In this document: in pieces, positions 17,168 through 26,628 of the stretch
How positions within the stretch are numbered: the first letter of the stretch is position 1
Layout: every line of letters starts with the position of its first letter
DNA from: Methylobacter sp.
GTDB taxonomy: Bacteria; Pseudomonadota; Gammaproteobacteria; Methylococcales; Methylomonadaceae
Assembly (NCBI GenBank): GCA_028716975.1
Contig: JAQUOU010000019.1
Location: 1-64,000, forward strand
Reading direction: 5' to 3'
Length of the DNA stretch: 64,000 bases
The notes under the pieces: generated by a model
What the model saw: the letters and a program-made list of their open reading frames with translations, nothing else
Databases searched by the model: none
Told to the model about the DNA's origin: nothing
Program-made: the position numbers and the translations under genes

Positions 17168-18454
17168 ATGACTATGAATCCAGTTAGCGAGCAGACCGTG
17201 GATATTAAAGAATATATGACGAGCCTGGGCCGGCAGGCCAGAAAAGCCGGAAGGGAAATTAGCCGGACTGAAGCAGGTAAAAAAAATACGGCATTGCTGA
17301 AAATTGCAGAAGCAATTGAAAGCAACCAGGAAATGCTGATAACAGAAAATCAAAAGGATTTGGATGCCGGCAGAAAAAATGGCCTGGATGCCGCTTTACT
17401 GGATAGGCTGGCGTTAAATCCCAAAGCTATTCAGGCGATGGTTGAAGGTTTGAAGCAGGTTGCGGCTTTACCCGATCCGGTGGGTGAAATCATTGATTTA
17501 AGTTACCGGCCCAGCGGCATACAGGTCGGACAGATGCGCGTGCCCTTGGGCGTGATCGGCATTATTTATGAATCCCGCCCTAATGTAACAGTCGATGCCG
17601 CGGCGTTGTGTCTTAAATCCGGTAATGCCTGTATTTTAAGAGGCGGCTCGGAAGCCATCCATTCCAACCAGGCGATTGCAGCCTGTATTGGCAAGGGTCT
17701 GGAAGCTGCGGATTTGCCTCTGGAAATCGTGCAGATTGTGGCAACGGCAGACCGGGCTGCCGTAGGCGAACTTGTTACCATGAATCAATATGTGGATGTC
17801 ATTGTGCCTCGTGGCGGCAAGGGCTTGATTGAACGTATTTCCCGGGAAGCAACGATTCCTGTCATCAAGCATTTACATGGCATTTGCCATGTGTATATTG
17901 ATGATAAAGCCGATATTGAAAAGGCGGTCAAGATTGCCGTCAATGCCAAAACACAGCGCTATGGCGTTTGCAACGCGATGGAAACTTTATTGGTTGCTGA
18001 AGGCATTGCCAGTCGGGTGTTGCCGCTATTGGCTGAAGAATATGGGCAAAAAGGCGTTGAATTACGCGGCTGCCTTAAGACCTGTTCCCTGATTCCAGGC
18101 TGTATAAGAGCGACTGAAGAAGACTGGCATACTGAATACCTGGCGCCGATTTTATCCATCAGGATCGTTAGCAGCATGGACGAAGCTATGGATCATATCA
18201 GTGACTACGGTTCAGCACACACAGAAACTATTGTGACTGAAGATTACACACGGGCACGCCGCTTTTTACGCGAAGTCGATTCCAGCTCGGTGATGGTGAA
18301 CGCCTCAACCCGCTTTGCTGACGGCTTTGAATACGGGCTGGGCGCGGAAATCGGCATCAGTACCGATAAACTGCATGCGCGCGGCCCCGTGGGTTTAAAG
18401 GGCCTGACCTCATTAAAATACATCGTCCTGGGCGATGGCCATATCCGGCAATAA
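17168..18454 (+). CDS. proA: Glutamate-5-semialdehyde dehydrogenase
   Basis: A 428-residue gamma-glutamyl phosphate reductase, the second step of proline synthesis; it reduces gamma-glutamyl phosphate with NADPH. The aldehyde-dehydrogenase fold carries the active-site Cys C268 in [12 protein letters not shown], and the conserved block [15 protein letters not shown] is present. Length fits the family. The first gene of proA-nadD-rsfS; the nadD ATG follows the proA stop with no gap. proB is not in the window. Confidence 0.97.
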   Translation: MTMNPVSEQTVDIKEYMTSLGRQARKAGREISRTEAGKKNTALLKIAEAIESNQEMLITENQKDLDAGRKNGLDAALLDRLALNPKAIQAMVEGLKQVAALPDPVGEIIDLSYRPSGIQVGQMRVPLGVIGIIYESRPNVTVDAAALCLKSGNACILRGGSEAIHSNQAIAACIGKGLEAADLPLEIVQIVATADRAAVGELVTMNQYVDVIVPRGGKGLIERISREATIPVIKHLHGICHVYIDDKADIEKAVKIAVNAKTQRYGVCNAMETLLVAEGIASRVLPLLAEEYGQKGVELRGCLKTCSLIPGCIRATEEDWHTEYLAPILSIRIVSSMDEAMDHISDYGSAHTETIVTEDYTRARRFLREVDSSSVMVNASTRFADGFEYGLGAEIGISTDKLHARGPVGLKGLTSLKYIVLGDGHIRQ

Positions 18455-19078
18455 ATGATTGGAATTTTTGGCGGCACGTTTGACCCTGTTCATTACGGAC
18501 ATTTGCGTTCAGCTGTCGAAGTCAAGGATATTTTCGGCCTGGCGGAAATCCGCTTTATTCCCGGCGCTAACCCCCCTCATCGCGAACAGCCCGCTGCAAT
18601 GGCTATAATGCGCTTGCAGATGCTGGAATTGGCAATAAAAAATCAACCGGGGTTAACCTGTGATACAAGAGAACTGGAGAGGGAAGGGTATTCCTATACG
18701 GTCGATACCCTGAAATCTTTACGGCAGGAATTTCCCCGAAAATCATTGCTGTTATTTATAGGCAGCGATGCTTTCAATGGCTTAACGACCTGGCATCAAT
18801 GGCAGCGGTTATTTGATTATGCGCATATTGTAGTAATGACGCGGCCCTGTTTTGATGTACAGGAACTTGATGACTTTTATAAAGTTAGGCAAACTGAAGA
18901 AATAACAGAGTTGACGCAGCATACTTCGGGTAAATTATTTTTTCAGCGCATAACCCAGCTTGATATTTCGGCAACGGCTATCAGGCAGTTGATTTCAGAA
19001 AAAAAGAATCCGGGGTTTTTGCTACCCGATTCTGTCATAGAATATATTAAACAACACAGGCTTTACGAGAAACATTGA
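18455..19078 (+). CDS. nadD: Nicotinate-nucleotide adenylyltransferase
   Basis: A 207-residue enzyme that joins nicotinate mononucleotide and ATP to make deamido-NAD in NAD synthesis. The nucleotidyltransferase signature GIFGGTFDPVHYGH is at residues 3-16, and the second motif, ISATAIRQLI, sits near residue 170. It starts on the base after the proA stop codon, so it relies on coupled translation. proA, nadD and rsfS are adjacent in many gammaproteobacteria. Confidence 0.97.
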   Translation: MIGIFGGTFDPVHYGHLRSAVEVKDIFGLAEIRFIPGANPPHREQPAAMAIMRLQMLELAIKNQPGLTCDTRELEREGYSYTVDTLKSLRQEFPRKSLLLFIGSDAFNGLTTWHQWQRLFDYAHIVVMTRPCFDVQELDDFYKVRQTEEITELTQHTSGKLFFQRITQLDISATAIRQLISEKKNPGFLLPDSVIEYIKQHRLYEKH

Positions 19079-19104
19079 TCTCAATACAAACCATAGGAAT
19101 TTGA

Positions 19105-19458
19105 ATGCAAACAGAAAATTTATTGAAGATTGTCCAGGATGTTCTGGATGAACGCAAAGGACAACGTATAACGACATTGGATGTTAAGGATAAAACCAGT
19201 TTTACCGACTATATGGTGCTGGTAACAGGCACTTCTGATCGGCATCTTAAATCTTTATGTGATTATGTATCGGAAAAAGTTAAGGAAAACGGTTTTAAAC
19301 CTTTGGGAATTGAAGGTGCTTTGGGTTCAGACTGGGTATTGCTGGATTTGGGGGATGTGATTGTGCATGCGATGACTGCGCAAGCGCGGGAGTTTTATCA
19401 GCTTGAGAAATTATGGTCGGTAGATCGCCCTAAAGAAGCCGGACAGGTAGCAGGTTAA
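19105..19458 (+). CDS. rsfS: Ribosome silencing factor
   Basis: A 117-residue RsfS (YbeB/Iojap) protein. Family members bind ribosomal protein L14 and block subunit joining when nutrients run low. Typical blocks are DVKDKTSFTDYMVLVTGTS and EGALGSDWVLLDLGDVIVH, plus a terminal YQLEKLW. It is the third gene of the proA-nadD-rsfS operon, 26 bp after nadD. A strong terminator follows directly. Confidence 0.97.
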   Translation: MQTENLLKIVQDVLDERKGQRITTLDVKDKTSFTDYMVLVTGTSDRHLKSLCDYVSEKVKENGFKPLGIEGALGSDWVLLDLGDVIVHAMTAQAREFYQLEKLWSVDRPKEAGQVAG

Positions 19459-19494
19459 ATCGTAAAGACGCGACACTCGCGTCTTTACGATTTT
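19457..19494. terminator. Bidirectional terminator after rsfS and btuM
   Basis: A 17-bp perfect stem (AAATCGTAAAGACGCGA at 19457-19473, its complement at 19477-19493) with a three-base loop, A-rich on the left and T-rich on the right. It lies between convergent rsfS (+) and the btuM-like gene (-) and can end both transcripts. Confidence 0.9.
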
Positions 19495-19523
19495 GCGGAA
19501 GACGTGAAAATCATGTCTCTGCG

Positions 19524-20087
19524 TTAGCCTGTTTTATGCCGCGCTCCTAAAGCAGGTAGTGAATTAATAATCTTAATGATGGCAAAACCTGCGCCTGCAT
19601 AAATCAAAGCGGCGCTCATGTAAGAGGGGTAATACTGGGCTACCCGTGCAAAATAGTCTATAAGGGACAGGTCTTTAAAACGGCCTGAGAGCAAATAGAA
19701 GCTGCCGTTTGAAATAATAAAAGCGGCTGAAGTTGCCAGCGTGAGCAGACCTGCCGATAATGCCAATTCAGGAATTTTCAGTGATTTGAATGTGGCGCAG
19801 TAGCGGCCGGCCAGCCACATCACGGCATAGGTAGGAATCAGGAAAACATAGGCGGGCGATATGCAATAGTCGCTGGTGCCGTTCTTGATGGCGACATAAT
19901 CAATTAAAGCCGCCAAAGCCAGCAAGAACACGAAAAAGGCCTTTTTACGGTAAAAGCCGGCAAAGAAAAAAACCGCCAGCGATGCATCCGGCAGGTGTAA
20001 GACATCGCCAAAATGATGAAAGCGCGTCAGCACCATTAATCCCATTAGTGCAATAGGCAAAACCTGTTTTTTAATTAAAGTCGTCAT
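19524..20087 (-). CDS. btuM: BtuM-type cobalamin transporter
   Basis: A 187-residue protein with about six transmembrane segments. It has the BtuM look: TRFHHFGDVLHLPDASLAVFF near the N-terminus and SDYCISPAYVFLIPTYAVM around the single conserved Cys, C75. In the BtuM family (solitary ECF S-component relatives) this Cys binds cobalt and helps remove cyanide from cyanocobalamin. The gene lies 100 bp downstream of a TonB-dependent receptor gene on the same strand, under a cobalamin riboswitch, which supports B12 uptake across the inner membrane. The family call rests on motif recall and context; a search would settle it. Confidence 0.75.
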   Translation of the reverse strand: MTTLIKKQVLPIALMGLMVLTRFHHFGDVLHLPDASLAVFFFAGFYRKKAFFVFLLALAALIDYVAIKNGTSDYCISPAYVFLIPTYAVMWLAGRYCATFKSLKIPELALSAGLLTLATSAAFIISNGSFYLLSGRFKDLSLIDYFARVAQYYPSYMSAALIYAGAGFAIIKIINSLPALGARHKTG

Positions 20088-20188
20088 AAAGTCTCCTTAT
20101 ATTGTGCTTTATCATATCATTTTCCTTTGCTCGATAAACATGCTTAGTGAATGAATATGGTGTTTTTAAGTCTAATGATTTGTAAATC

Positions 20189-22264
20189 TCAAAAGCGGTA
20201 GCTGACCGCACCCTGGAATGTCCGCTGGTAATTGGTGGGATAAACAACAGGCTGGCTGGAGCCGAAATCAATAAATTGCCCATTCGCCACATCAAACAGA
20301 TTTTGGACAGAAAAATCTATTGTCCAGTGTTTGCGATCAGTTAGTTGATAATTTAAAGTGCTGGCGTTATAGGCCTGCTGTTTGCCCAGCGAATTGTCAA
20401 AATCATCCTGCGCATAACTATTGGATTGATATTTGTGGGAAAGACTAATTAAATGATAAGGCAAGGGTAAAATCAGACTGGTAAATTGTTTGCCGATAGT
20501 TGCCAGCACAATGTGCTTTGGCTGACCGCTGATTTGAAAGGTTTGCGAGCCTACCTTGGCGCTGGTCGCCGTGTAGACATAGTTGACGCTGCTATAAAAA
20601 TAGTTGAAATCCTTATAAACCGAGAGTTCTACGCCATGTTTGGAGGAAGCATCGAAATTGGTATTTCTGCCGAAGAAATCGTTGCCTGCCGGGATGCTGT
20701 TGAAGTAAATCTCATTGTCTAAATTCGCATAATAAAACTCTGCTTTAATTTTGAGATCATCCTCCAGGTGTTTGTAGCCGATGGAATAAGTATCCATTTT
20801 CATCGTATTGATGAAGCGGTTGAATATAGTCGTTTGTGTCGTGAAATCATCTGAAAATACGCTAGTAAAAAAACGGTCTATATCGGGTGACTGGAAAGCA
20901 TGAGCGTAACCGGCGAATAGGGCGTCAGTCCTGCTTAACGAATAATTGAGGGCGCCATTATAACTGTTGGGTTTTATTGCTTTCGATAAATGCGTATTCG
21001 CCCCATCATTATCATGTTTAAACGTAATAAAAGCCTGCCGAAAACCTGCATTTAAGGACAGGTTATCATTAATGAAATAATCAGCGGAAATGAACCCGGC
21101 AGTATTTTCTTTCGAGGTCACATCGCCGGACTCGGCCCTAAGGTTATTGTTCAGGTCGAAGCCCGCCAATACGGCAAAGTCATCCTGAATGGTTTGCAGG
21201 GTAAACCGGTGATCTTCTCCTTCGTAATGCGGCAAAAAGGGAAAAAAGGGATCGGGAAACTTCGAATCCCTGGTTTTGTTGTCGTAAGTGTAGGCCGCAT
21301 TGAAATGATCGTTGAATTTATATTTTAATGAGGTCACCCAGTCTTCTTTATGGATGATATTCATTCTGCCTGAGGTGACTGCGGCGTTGGGGTCTTGATT
21401 GAACGCCTCCACAGTCATATTTCCCGTATAGATAACGTTAGCATCATCCTTGATAAAGGAAGTGACGATTTCCAGATTATTTTTTTGGAAGCCCAGCGTG
21501 GCTTTGCCGTTCAAATCTTCTACTGTATCCTTGTGGCCGTCCGCTAAAACCTGTTTCTTGCCTTCGCTGTTCAGGTATGAAAAATTGCCGTCGGCCAATA
21601 CCTTAAAACCGTTGAAATCAGTCACTGAGCCCAAATTAATATGCTCAAGCTTGGTATTATAAGTGCCGAAACCGGATCTTAACGAGCCATAGAGTTGTTT
21701 TCTATCGAATGAACTGTTGGTGCGGATAATGATCGTGCCTGCGGCCGAATTGTCGCCATACAGCACTGAGCCGCTACTTTTAACCACTTCTATTTTTTCA
21801 ATCGAATTAACCGGCACTGAACCCAATTGCTGGGGAACCTGATCAATCTGGTTTAACGACACGCCATCGACAATCACATTAATATTCTGATAACCATCAC
21901 CGTTGCCGAATCCCCGCATTGAAAGCTGCGGATTCAGCACGTTGCCAAAACTGGGATCTGCCTGAATTTCGGTGTTGTATTTGAAAAAATCCAGCAAGCT
22001 GCTGACGCCGCTTCGGCTGATATCCTCCCGGGAATAAATTGTCACTGACTTGGGGGATAACAACTCATCGGCAATGGATGAGCTGGCGGTAACTATAATG
22101 GGAGAAAGCAGTGCCGTATCTTTTAAATCAATATTGTAGGCTTTGATGGCTTCTTTCGAAGAAGGTAGTTTATAGGAAGGCTTCAGATCTTTTTTACCTT
22201 CAGCAGCTAACTGTGCCGAAAAAACAAAGCTCAGGAATAAAAAATAAAGGGGAAGGTAGTTCAT
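20189..22264 (-). CDS. btuB: TonB-dependent cobalamin receptor (BtuB-like)
   Basis: A 691-residue outer-membrane receptor. A signal peptide (about 1-22, ending AQLAAEG) precedes a plug domain with ITVIVDG-like text (NINVIVDGVSLNQID) and KIEVVKSSGSVLYGDNSAAG, and a long beta-barrel ends in the terminal aromatic VSYRF typical of outer-membrane proteins. It imports a large ligand with TonB energy. The upstream cobalamin riboswitch and downstream btuM point to B12 or related corrinoids. The Shine-Dalgarno GAGG precedes the ATG. Sequence alone cannot separate true BtuB from other corrinoid receptors. Confidence 0.9.
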   Translation of the reverse strand: MNYLPLYFLFLSFVFSAQLAAEGKKDLKPSYKLPSSKEAIKAYNIDLKDTALLSPIIVTASSSIADELLSPKSVTIYSREDISRSGVSSLLDFFKYNTEIQADPSFGNVLNPQLSMRGFGNGDGYQNINVIVDGVSLNQIDQVPQQLGSVPVNSIEKIEVVKSSGSVLYGDNSAAGTIIIRTNSSFDRKQLYGSLRSGFGTYNTKLEHINLGSVTDFNGFKVLADGNFSYLNSEGKKQVLADGHKDTVEDLNGKATLGFQKNNLEIVTSFIKDDANVIYTGNMTVEAFNQDPNAAVTSGRMNIIHKEDWVTSLKYKFNDHFNAAYTYDNKTRDSKFPDPFFPFLPHYEGEDHRFTLQTIQDDFAVLAGFDLNNNLRAESGDVTSKENTAGFISADYFINDNLSLNAGFRQAFITFKHDNDGANTHLSKAIKPNSYNGALNYSLSRTDALFAGYAHAFQSPDIDRFFTSVFSDDFTTQTTIFNRFINTMKMDTYSIGYKHLEDDLKIKAEFYYANLDNEIYFNSIPAGNDFFGRNTNFDASSKHGVELSVYKDFNYFYSSVNYVYTATSAKVGSQTFQISGQPKHIVLATIGKQFTSLILPLPYHLISLSHKYQSNSYAQDDFDNSLGKQQAYNASTLNYQLTDRKHWTIDFSVQNLFDVANGQFIDFGSSQPVVYPTNYQRTFQGAVSYRF

Positions 22265-22384
22265 TTTGTCCTCTGCGCCGCCCGCGCAAGTAGTGATTTA
22301 CACGACGGAGGACAACAGAAGAAGAGAGATACGAAGGTGCACTGTCTTTTTCGCAGACAGCCCTCCGCTGTACCGAATTATACT

Positions 22385-22566
22385 TTCGGGCCGGTCTCCG
22401 GGCTTATAAGCGGCGTTAGCCTGAATCATCACCTTCCCATGCTGAATAACACAGTGGCGCAAGATGACTCTTTACTTATCTACCGTTGCGGGGGCAGCGT
22501 TGGAGTTGGCCGAAGCCTTACCAACTTCCCGTTTAACCATCAGGTGTAAATACCCTCTGGAACCTG
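22385..22566 (-). promoter_or_regulatory. Cobalamin riboswitch
   Basis: Read on the minus strand, the leader holds the standard cobalamin aptamer blocks in order: GGGAAGTTGGTAAGGC, then GCTGCCCCCGCAACGGTA, the B12 box core GCCACTG (22453-22459), GGGAAGGTGATG, and the closing GCCCGGAGACCGGCC stem (22388-22403). It lies 120 bp before the receptor start. The aptamer would bind adenosylcobalamin and switch off expression of the receptor and, if co-transcribed, btuM. The short + strand ORF overlapping it is not a gene. Confidence 0.95.
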
Positions 22567-22619
22567 AAAGCAGCAGGCATTATAAGTTGTTATGGCGGTT
22601 TAGCAAGTTAATCGGCTTT

Positions 22620-23474
22620 TTAATGCCGGTTATTGCCAAATTCCAGAATAACTGTGTCACCTTGGTTAAAAATGGTTATTTCCTTGTTTTGCCAGTCTTT
22701 TTGACTGTTTTGTTCAGTGTGTATAGCGGGCGGTTGCTGATCTTGTTCTACGGGTATTGTGCTGGTTAACGATTTTTGTTGCTCGGGCTTGATTATATTT
22801 GGCTTATATAGGGTTTTTATGCGGATGGCGGGAGTGAATGTTTCAATCTGATCTATCGGCTCTGCATTACTCATGGCTTTCGGCTTTATTTTTAACCGGC
22901 TTAGCAGGTTATGGCAGGTGGAGCCAATGTTTTCAGTATAAAACCGTTTAATTTTCTCTTGTTTTTCAGGATTGCTGGTTTCGATATTTTCCATATCGGT
23001 CGTAATGGATTTCAATTCTTTCAGGGATATCTGCTCGGCTGGATCTTGCAGGGATTTGATCGTACAGGTGATGGGAGCGGAAAGTGTTTTTTGAAAGTTT
23101 GTAGCGCGAGGGTCTGAGTTACCGAAATCAAAAGAAATTCCTACGGGTGTGGCAGTAAGTCTGGCATCTTCAACAACTGCTTCCATAACATGGGAATAGG
23201 TGGGCTGCTCATCGGGATTCACGTGTGGGTTAGAAGTGGAACTGTTCACGGGATAACCGGCTTTAGTAAATCGCTGGCTTATTTCATCGGCAATTTTTCC
23301 AAATAATTGCGGGCTGTCCTCGCTTTGCTTTTGTCTATTTCTGATAGTAAATTCGATTTTCTTGACACTTTTATAATCAAAATGGTCAGGCTGTATGAGG
23401 GGTTCAGGTGCGCAGCCGGTAAGCAAAAGCAGAAGTACTGGCGTGTATTTTCTCATAAAGTTATCCAAAGTCAT
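22620..23474 (-). CDS. Hypothetical lipoprotein
   Basis: A 284-residue protein with a lipoprotein signal: basic MRKYTP, a Leu run and the lipobox LLTGCAPE. The first in-frame ATG is six codons before MRKYTP; either could be used, as neither has a clear Shine-Dalgarno. The mature part is polar, with a mixed alpha/beta region (about 30-200) and a Gln/Pro-rich linker, then an ending with alternating hydrophobic residues (EITIFNQGDTVILEF). It stands upstream of the riboswitch, divergent from the porin gene. The family is not recognised. Confidence 0.8.
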   Translation of the reverse strand: MTLDNFMRKYTPVLLLLLTGCAPEPLIQPDHFDYKSVKKIEFTIRNRQKQSEDSPQLFGKIADEISQRFTKAGYPVNSSTSNPHVNPDEQPTYSHVMEAVVEDARLTATPVGISFDFGNSDPRATNFQKTLSAPITCTIKSLQDPAEQISLKELKSITTDMENIETSNPEKQEKIKRFYTENIGSTCHNLLSRLKIKPKAMSNAEPIDQIETFTPAIRIKTLYKPNIIKPEQQKSLTSTIPVEQDQQPPAIHTEQNSQKDWQNKEITIFNQGDTVILEFGNNRH

Positions 23475-23610
23475 TAAAGTTTAGCCCCGTCAATTATCGA
23501 TATTAATCATTATAAAGTGTTTTGGCTACGCACGATTCGAAAAGGCAGCAGGAACTGTGCCGCCTAAAAATGCAGGGTTTAAGTGATTTTATATCAATAC
23601 CTGACTATGT

Positions 23611-23649
23611 TGGTGCGAATTGCAGTTTTTCCTGGTTCATGGCGGTGCA
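23611..23649 (+). promoter_or_regulatory. Possible NtrC half-sites
   Basis: TGGTGCG at 23611-23617 and CGGTGCA at 23643-23649 resemble NtrC half-sites (TGGTGCA) about 100-130 bp upstream of a sigma-54 promoter, where enhancer sites usually lie. The match is partial and this is inference. Confidence 0.3.
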
Positions 23650-23744
23650 GTGGAATATTTATTAAGCAATCCGTCTACTTAACAAGTACGTATAAACCCT
23701 TATAACAAGGCATAAGCGCCGAGTAACTTCGAATTATTATTCCT

Positions 23745-23761
23745 TTGGCCTAATTGTTGCA
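23745..23761 (+). promoter_or_regulatory. Sigma-54 (-24/-12) promoter
   Basis: TTGGC at 23745-23749 and TTGCA at 23757-23761 have exactly ten bases between the conserved GG and GC, matching the sigma-54 consensus TGGC-N7-TTGC. It lies about 95 bp before the porin start and is well placed to drive the porin and urea transport genes under nitrogen control. Confidence 0.75.
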
Positions 23762-23853
23762 CTCCTCTAAGTTGTTTTTTGTCAACTCATGAACATGATT
23801 GTTGGTTAAAAACAACGTGAAATTACATCCATAGTAAAATTTAGGGGAATTTT

Positions 23854-25038
23854 ATGAATATAGCTGTAAAAGATAGGGCTATGTTGGGGGTAGCACTTTC
23901 TGCAGGGTTACTTGCTTTTAGCAATGCAAATGCGGGAGCTACATTTAAAATTGATGACACCAAGTGGTTAAGCGTTGGCGCCGGGCTGCGAACCAGCTTC
24001 GCTGCGCAAGATAGCGGCGCCGGGGCAACTTCCAATAAATGGTCTACAGATTTTCATATTGACAATATTCGTTTATATGTGAATGGGCAGGTGCACAAAT
24101 ATCTTAAAATTGAATTTAATACCGATTGCGGTGATTGTACAAATGGCGGTGACCTGATTGTCCTGGATGCCATTGGCAAAGTTGAAATAAACGATTACTT
24201 TAATCTTTGGGCCGGCCGGCAATTAGTACCTTCAGACCGCGCTGAACTTGATGGTCCTTTCTATCAAAATACTTATGAATTCAACAAAACACCTTTTTAT
24301 CCTTCGGACCAGGGCAGCTTTGATGCGGGTAAATTCGGTCGTGATGATGGGGTTAATATCTGGGGCGCACTAACGCCGGATAAAAAGCTCACCTATGTTG
24401 CCGGTGTGTTTAATGGCAGAAAGCATAATGCTTCGACTTCGAATGTGGATGGAAATCTGCTTTATGCCGGCCGTGTAAGCTATAACTTTTTAAATGTTGA
24501 GAAAAACCCCGGCTATTACACCAGCAGTACTTATTACGGTACCGGCGGAAATATTCTTACCGTAGCCGTTGCGACACAATATCAGGAAGATGGGGCCGGT
24601 TCAGTAGTTAATCCTGCTGACTTTTGGGGCTCAAGCGCAGATGTGTTGGGTGAATTTATTTTACCCAATGCGGCGGTCGGAACGTTTGAAGCGGAATATA
24701 AGCATTTTGAGTTAAATGGCGTTACTCCGAGTGATCCCGGTAATTTCGGGTTGTTTGAAGGGGATGCCTATACTGGGACTGCGCTGTATTTAATCCCGCA
24801 ACAAATCGGCATAGGCAAATTTCAGCCTTATGTGCGTTACACCTATAACGATCCCCAGGACAGCACTAACCGGAAAGAGTATGAAGCCGGGATAAACTAT
24901 GTGATCGCCAGCCACAATGCACGTGTTTCTTTAATGTATCAGTATGGTGATATTGCCACTAAAGGGCGGGATTATTCGCAATTGGTAACGGGCAATGAAG
25001 TTAGCGCCATCAAACTCGGTTTGCAGTTGCAAATCTAG
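23854..25038 (+). CDS. Outer-membrane porin of the urea locus
   Basis: A 394-residue beta-barrel porin. A signal peptide ends SNANAGA near residue 28. The barrel shows alternating strands and ends AIKLGLQLQI, a barrel-type C-terminus. The text DNIRLYVNGQVHKYLKIEFNT-like resembles phosphate-selective-porin superfamily members and the short-chain amide porin FmdC. Two Cys (DCGDC) near residues 89-92 could form a loop disulfide. It is the first gene behind the sigma-54 promoter, 39 bp before urtA, so it probably admits urea or short amides to the periplasm. Shine-Dalgarno AGGGGA. Confidence 0.85.
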   Translation: MNIAVKDRAMLGVALSAGLLAFSNANAGATFKIDDTKWLSVGAGLRTSFAAQDSGAGATSNKWSTDFHIDNIRLYVNGQVHKYLKIEFNTDCGDCTNGGDLIVLDAIGKVEINDYFNLWAGRQLVPSDRAELDGPFYQNTYEFNKTPFYPSDQGSFDAGKFGRDDGVNIWGALTPDKKLTYVAGVFNGRKHNASTSNVDGNLLYAGRVSYNFLNVEKNPGYYTSSTYYGTGGNILTVAVATQYQEDGAGSVVNPADFWGSSADVLGEFILPNAAVGTFEAEYKHFELNGVTPSDPGNFGLFEGDAYTGTALYLIPQQIGIGKFQPYVRYTYNDPQDSTNRKEYEAGINYVIASHNARVSLMYQYGDIATKGRDYSQLVTGNEVSAIKLGLQLQI

Positions 25039-25077
25039 CTCAGTCGAATTCAATAAAGTGCATGAAAGGAAACCAGA

Positions 25078-26379
25078 ATGAATAAAACTACTTTTTTTAA
25101 AACCATCAGATCATTTACGACTCTGCTGCTAATTGCAGGATTGGGCTTTAATGCGTCTGTCAGGGCGGAAGACACCATTAAGGTCGGCGTCCTGCATTCT
25201 TTATCCGGCACCATGGCGATCAGTGAAACGACATTAAAAGACACCATATTGATGCTGGTTGACGCGCAAAATAAAAAAGGCGGCTTGCTGGGCAAAAAGC
25301 TTGAAGCCGTCGTCGTTGACCCTGCATCCAACTGGCCGCTGTTCGCTGAAAAAGCCAGGGAATTATTGCAAAAAGATAAAGTGGCTGCCGTGTTCGGCTG
25401 TTGGACTTCAGTATCGCGCAAATCGGTTTTGCCGGTATTTGAGGAGCTGAACGGATTGCTGTTCTATCCAGTCCAGTATGAAGGCGAGGAATCGTCCAAA
25501 AATGTATTTTATACGGGTGCTGCGCCGAATCAGCAAGCTATTCCGGCGGTTGACTACCTGATGAATGATCTGGGTGTGAAACGCTGGGTATTGGCAGGTA
25601 CGGATTATGTTTACCCAAGAACAACCAATAAAATTCTTGAATCCTATCTAAAAATGAAAGGGGTTTCCGAGAAGGATATTATGATCAACTATACGCCGTT
25701 CGGCCATTCGGATTGGCAAAGTATTGTTGCCGATATCAAGAAATTTGGCTCTACAGGTCAGAAAACGGCTGTCGTTTCCACCATTAACGGCGATGCCAAT
25801 GTGCCTTTTTATAAGGAGTTGGGTAATCAGGGCATATCAGCGGAAAACATTCCGGTTGTCGCTTTTTCTGTGGGCGAAGAAGAACTTTCCGGCATCGATA
25901 CCAAACCGCTGGTTGGGCATCTGGCAGCCTGGAACTATTTTATGAGCATCGATACGCCTGAAAACACGGCGTTCATCAAACAGTGGCATGACTTTATTAA
26001 AGATCCGAAGCGCGTGACTAACGATCCAATGGAAGCTCATTATATTGGTTTCAATATGTGGGTGAAGGCAGTTGAAAAGGCCGGGACCATCGATACTGAC
26101 AAAGTTGAGCAGGCTATGCTGGGCATGACTTTCCCTAACTTGACGGGTGGTACGGCAAAAATGATAGTAAACCATCATTTATCAAAGCCTGTTTTCATTG
26201 GTGAAATCCAGGAAAATGGGCAGTTTGAAACAGTATGGAAAACCAAGGATTTGGTTGATGGCGATGCCTGGACTGATTACCTTCCTGAAAGTAAAAATAT
26301 CCTGGCTAATTGGGGTCCGGAATTACGCTGCGGCAATTACAACAAAAAGACCAAGAAGTGTTCAGGGCAAAATTTCTGA
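25078..26379 (+). CDS. urtA: Urea ABC transporter substrate-binding protein
   Basis: A 433-residue periplasmic binding protein of the branched-chain amino acid/urea type (Peripla_BP_5). The signal peptide covers about 1-30 (SVRAED), and the mature start DTIKVGVLHSLSGTMAISE is the UrtA signature. FGCWTSVSRKSVLPVFE and LLFYPVQYEGEE are typical urea-specific blocks. It captures urea for UrtBC. The Shine-Dalgarno GAAAGGA precedes the ATG. A dispersed repeat and a hairpin separate it from urtB by 313 bp, unusual within an urt operon. Confidence 0.96.
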   Translation: MNKTTFFKTIRSFTTLLLIAGLGFNASVRAEDTIKVGVLHSLSGTMAISETTLKDTILMLVDAQNKKGGLLGKKLEAVVVDPASNWPLFAEKARELLQKDKVAAVFGCWTSVSRKSVLPVFEELNGLLFYPVQYEGEESSKNVFYTGAAPNQQAIPAVDYLMNDLGVKRWVLAGTDYVYPRTTNKILESYLKMKGVSEKDIMINYTPFGHSDWQSIVADIKKFGSTGQKTAVVSTINGDANVPFYKELGNQGISAENIPVVAFSVGEEELSGIDTKPLVGHLAAWNYFMSIDTPENTAFIKQWHDFIKDPKRVTNDPMEAHYIGFNMWVKAVEKAGTIDTDKVEQAMLGMTFPNLTGGTAKMIVNHHLSKPVFIGEIQENGQFETVWKTKDLVDGDAWTDYLPESKNILANWGPELRCGNYNKKTKKCSGQNF

Positions 26380-26385
26380 CGATAA

Positions 26386-26600
26386 TTTAGGGAATCTTTT
26401 AACAAGTTGATTCCGCTCATGCCCTTAACCCGTGCTCAGGAGAACGTTCGACAGGACTCCCCTGGGTATAGATGAAGGGCTCAGCACGAATGGTTCGACA
26501 GGCTCGCCACGAACGGAATCAATACAAACCGTTCGTCCTGAGCCTGTCGAAGGAAGCTTGTCGAAGGAAGCTTGGCTAAGCACTTGGAAAGATTCTTTGG
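26386..26600. repeat. R2b: MITE-like element between urtA and urtB
   Basis: An element of the R2 family. The left end TTTAGGGAATCTTTTAACAA is imperfectly inverted at the right end (GGAAAGATTCTTTGG). Its interior carries the family words (TTCGACAGGCTC, GTTCGTCCTGAGCCTGTCGA). It begins 6 bp after the urtA stop, so it is transcribed with the operon and could fold strongly in mRNA. Confidence 0.7.
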
Positions 26601-26628
26601 AATGATAAGGCATACCCATACTCATTAC

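Noticed and set aside
22337-22549. 70-codon + strand ORF upstream of the receptor gene
   Set aside because: It overlaps the cobalamin riboswitch on the other strand, which fully explains the sequence.
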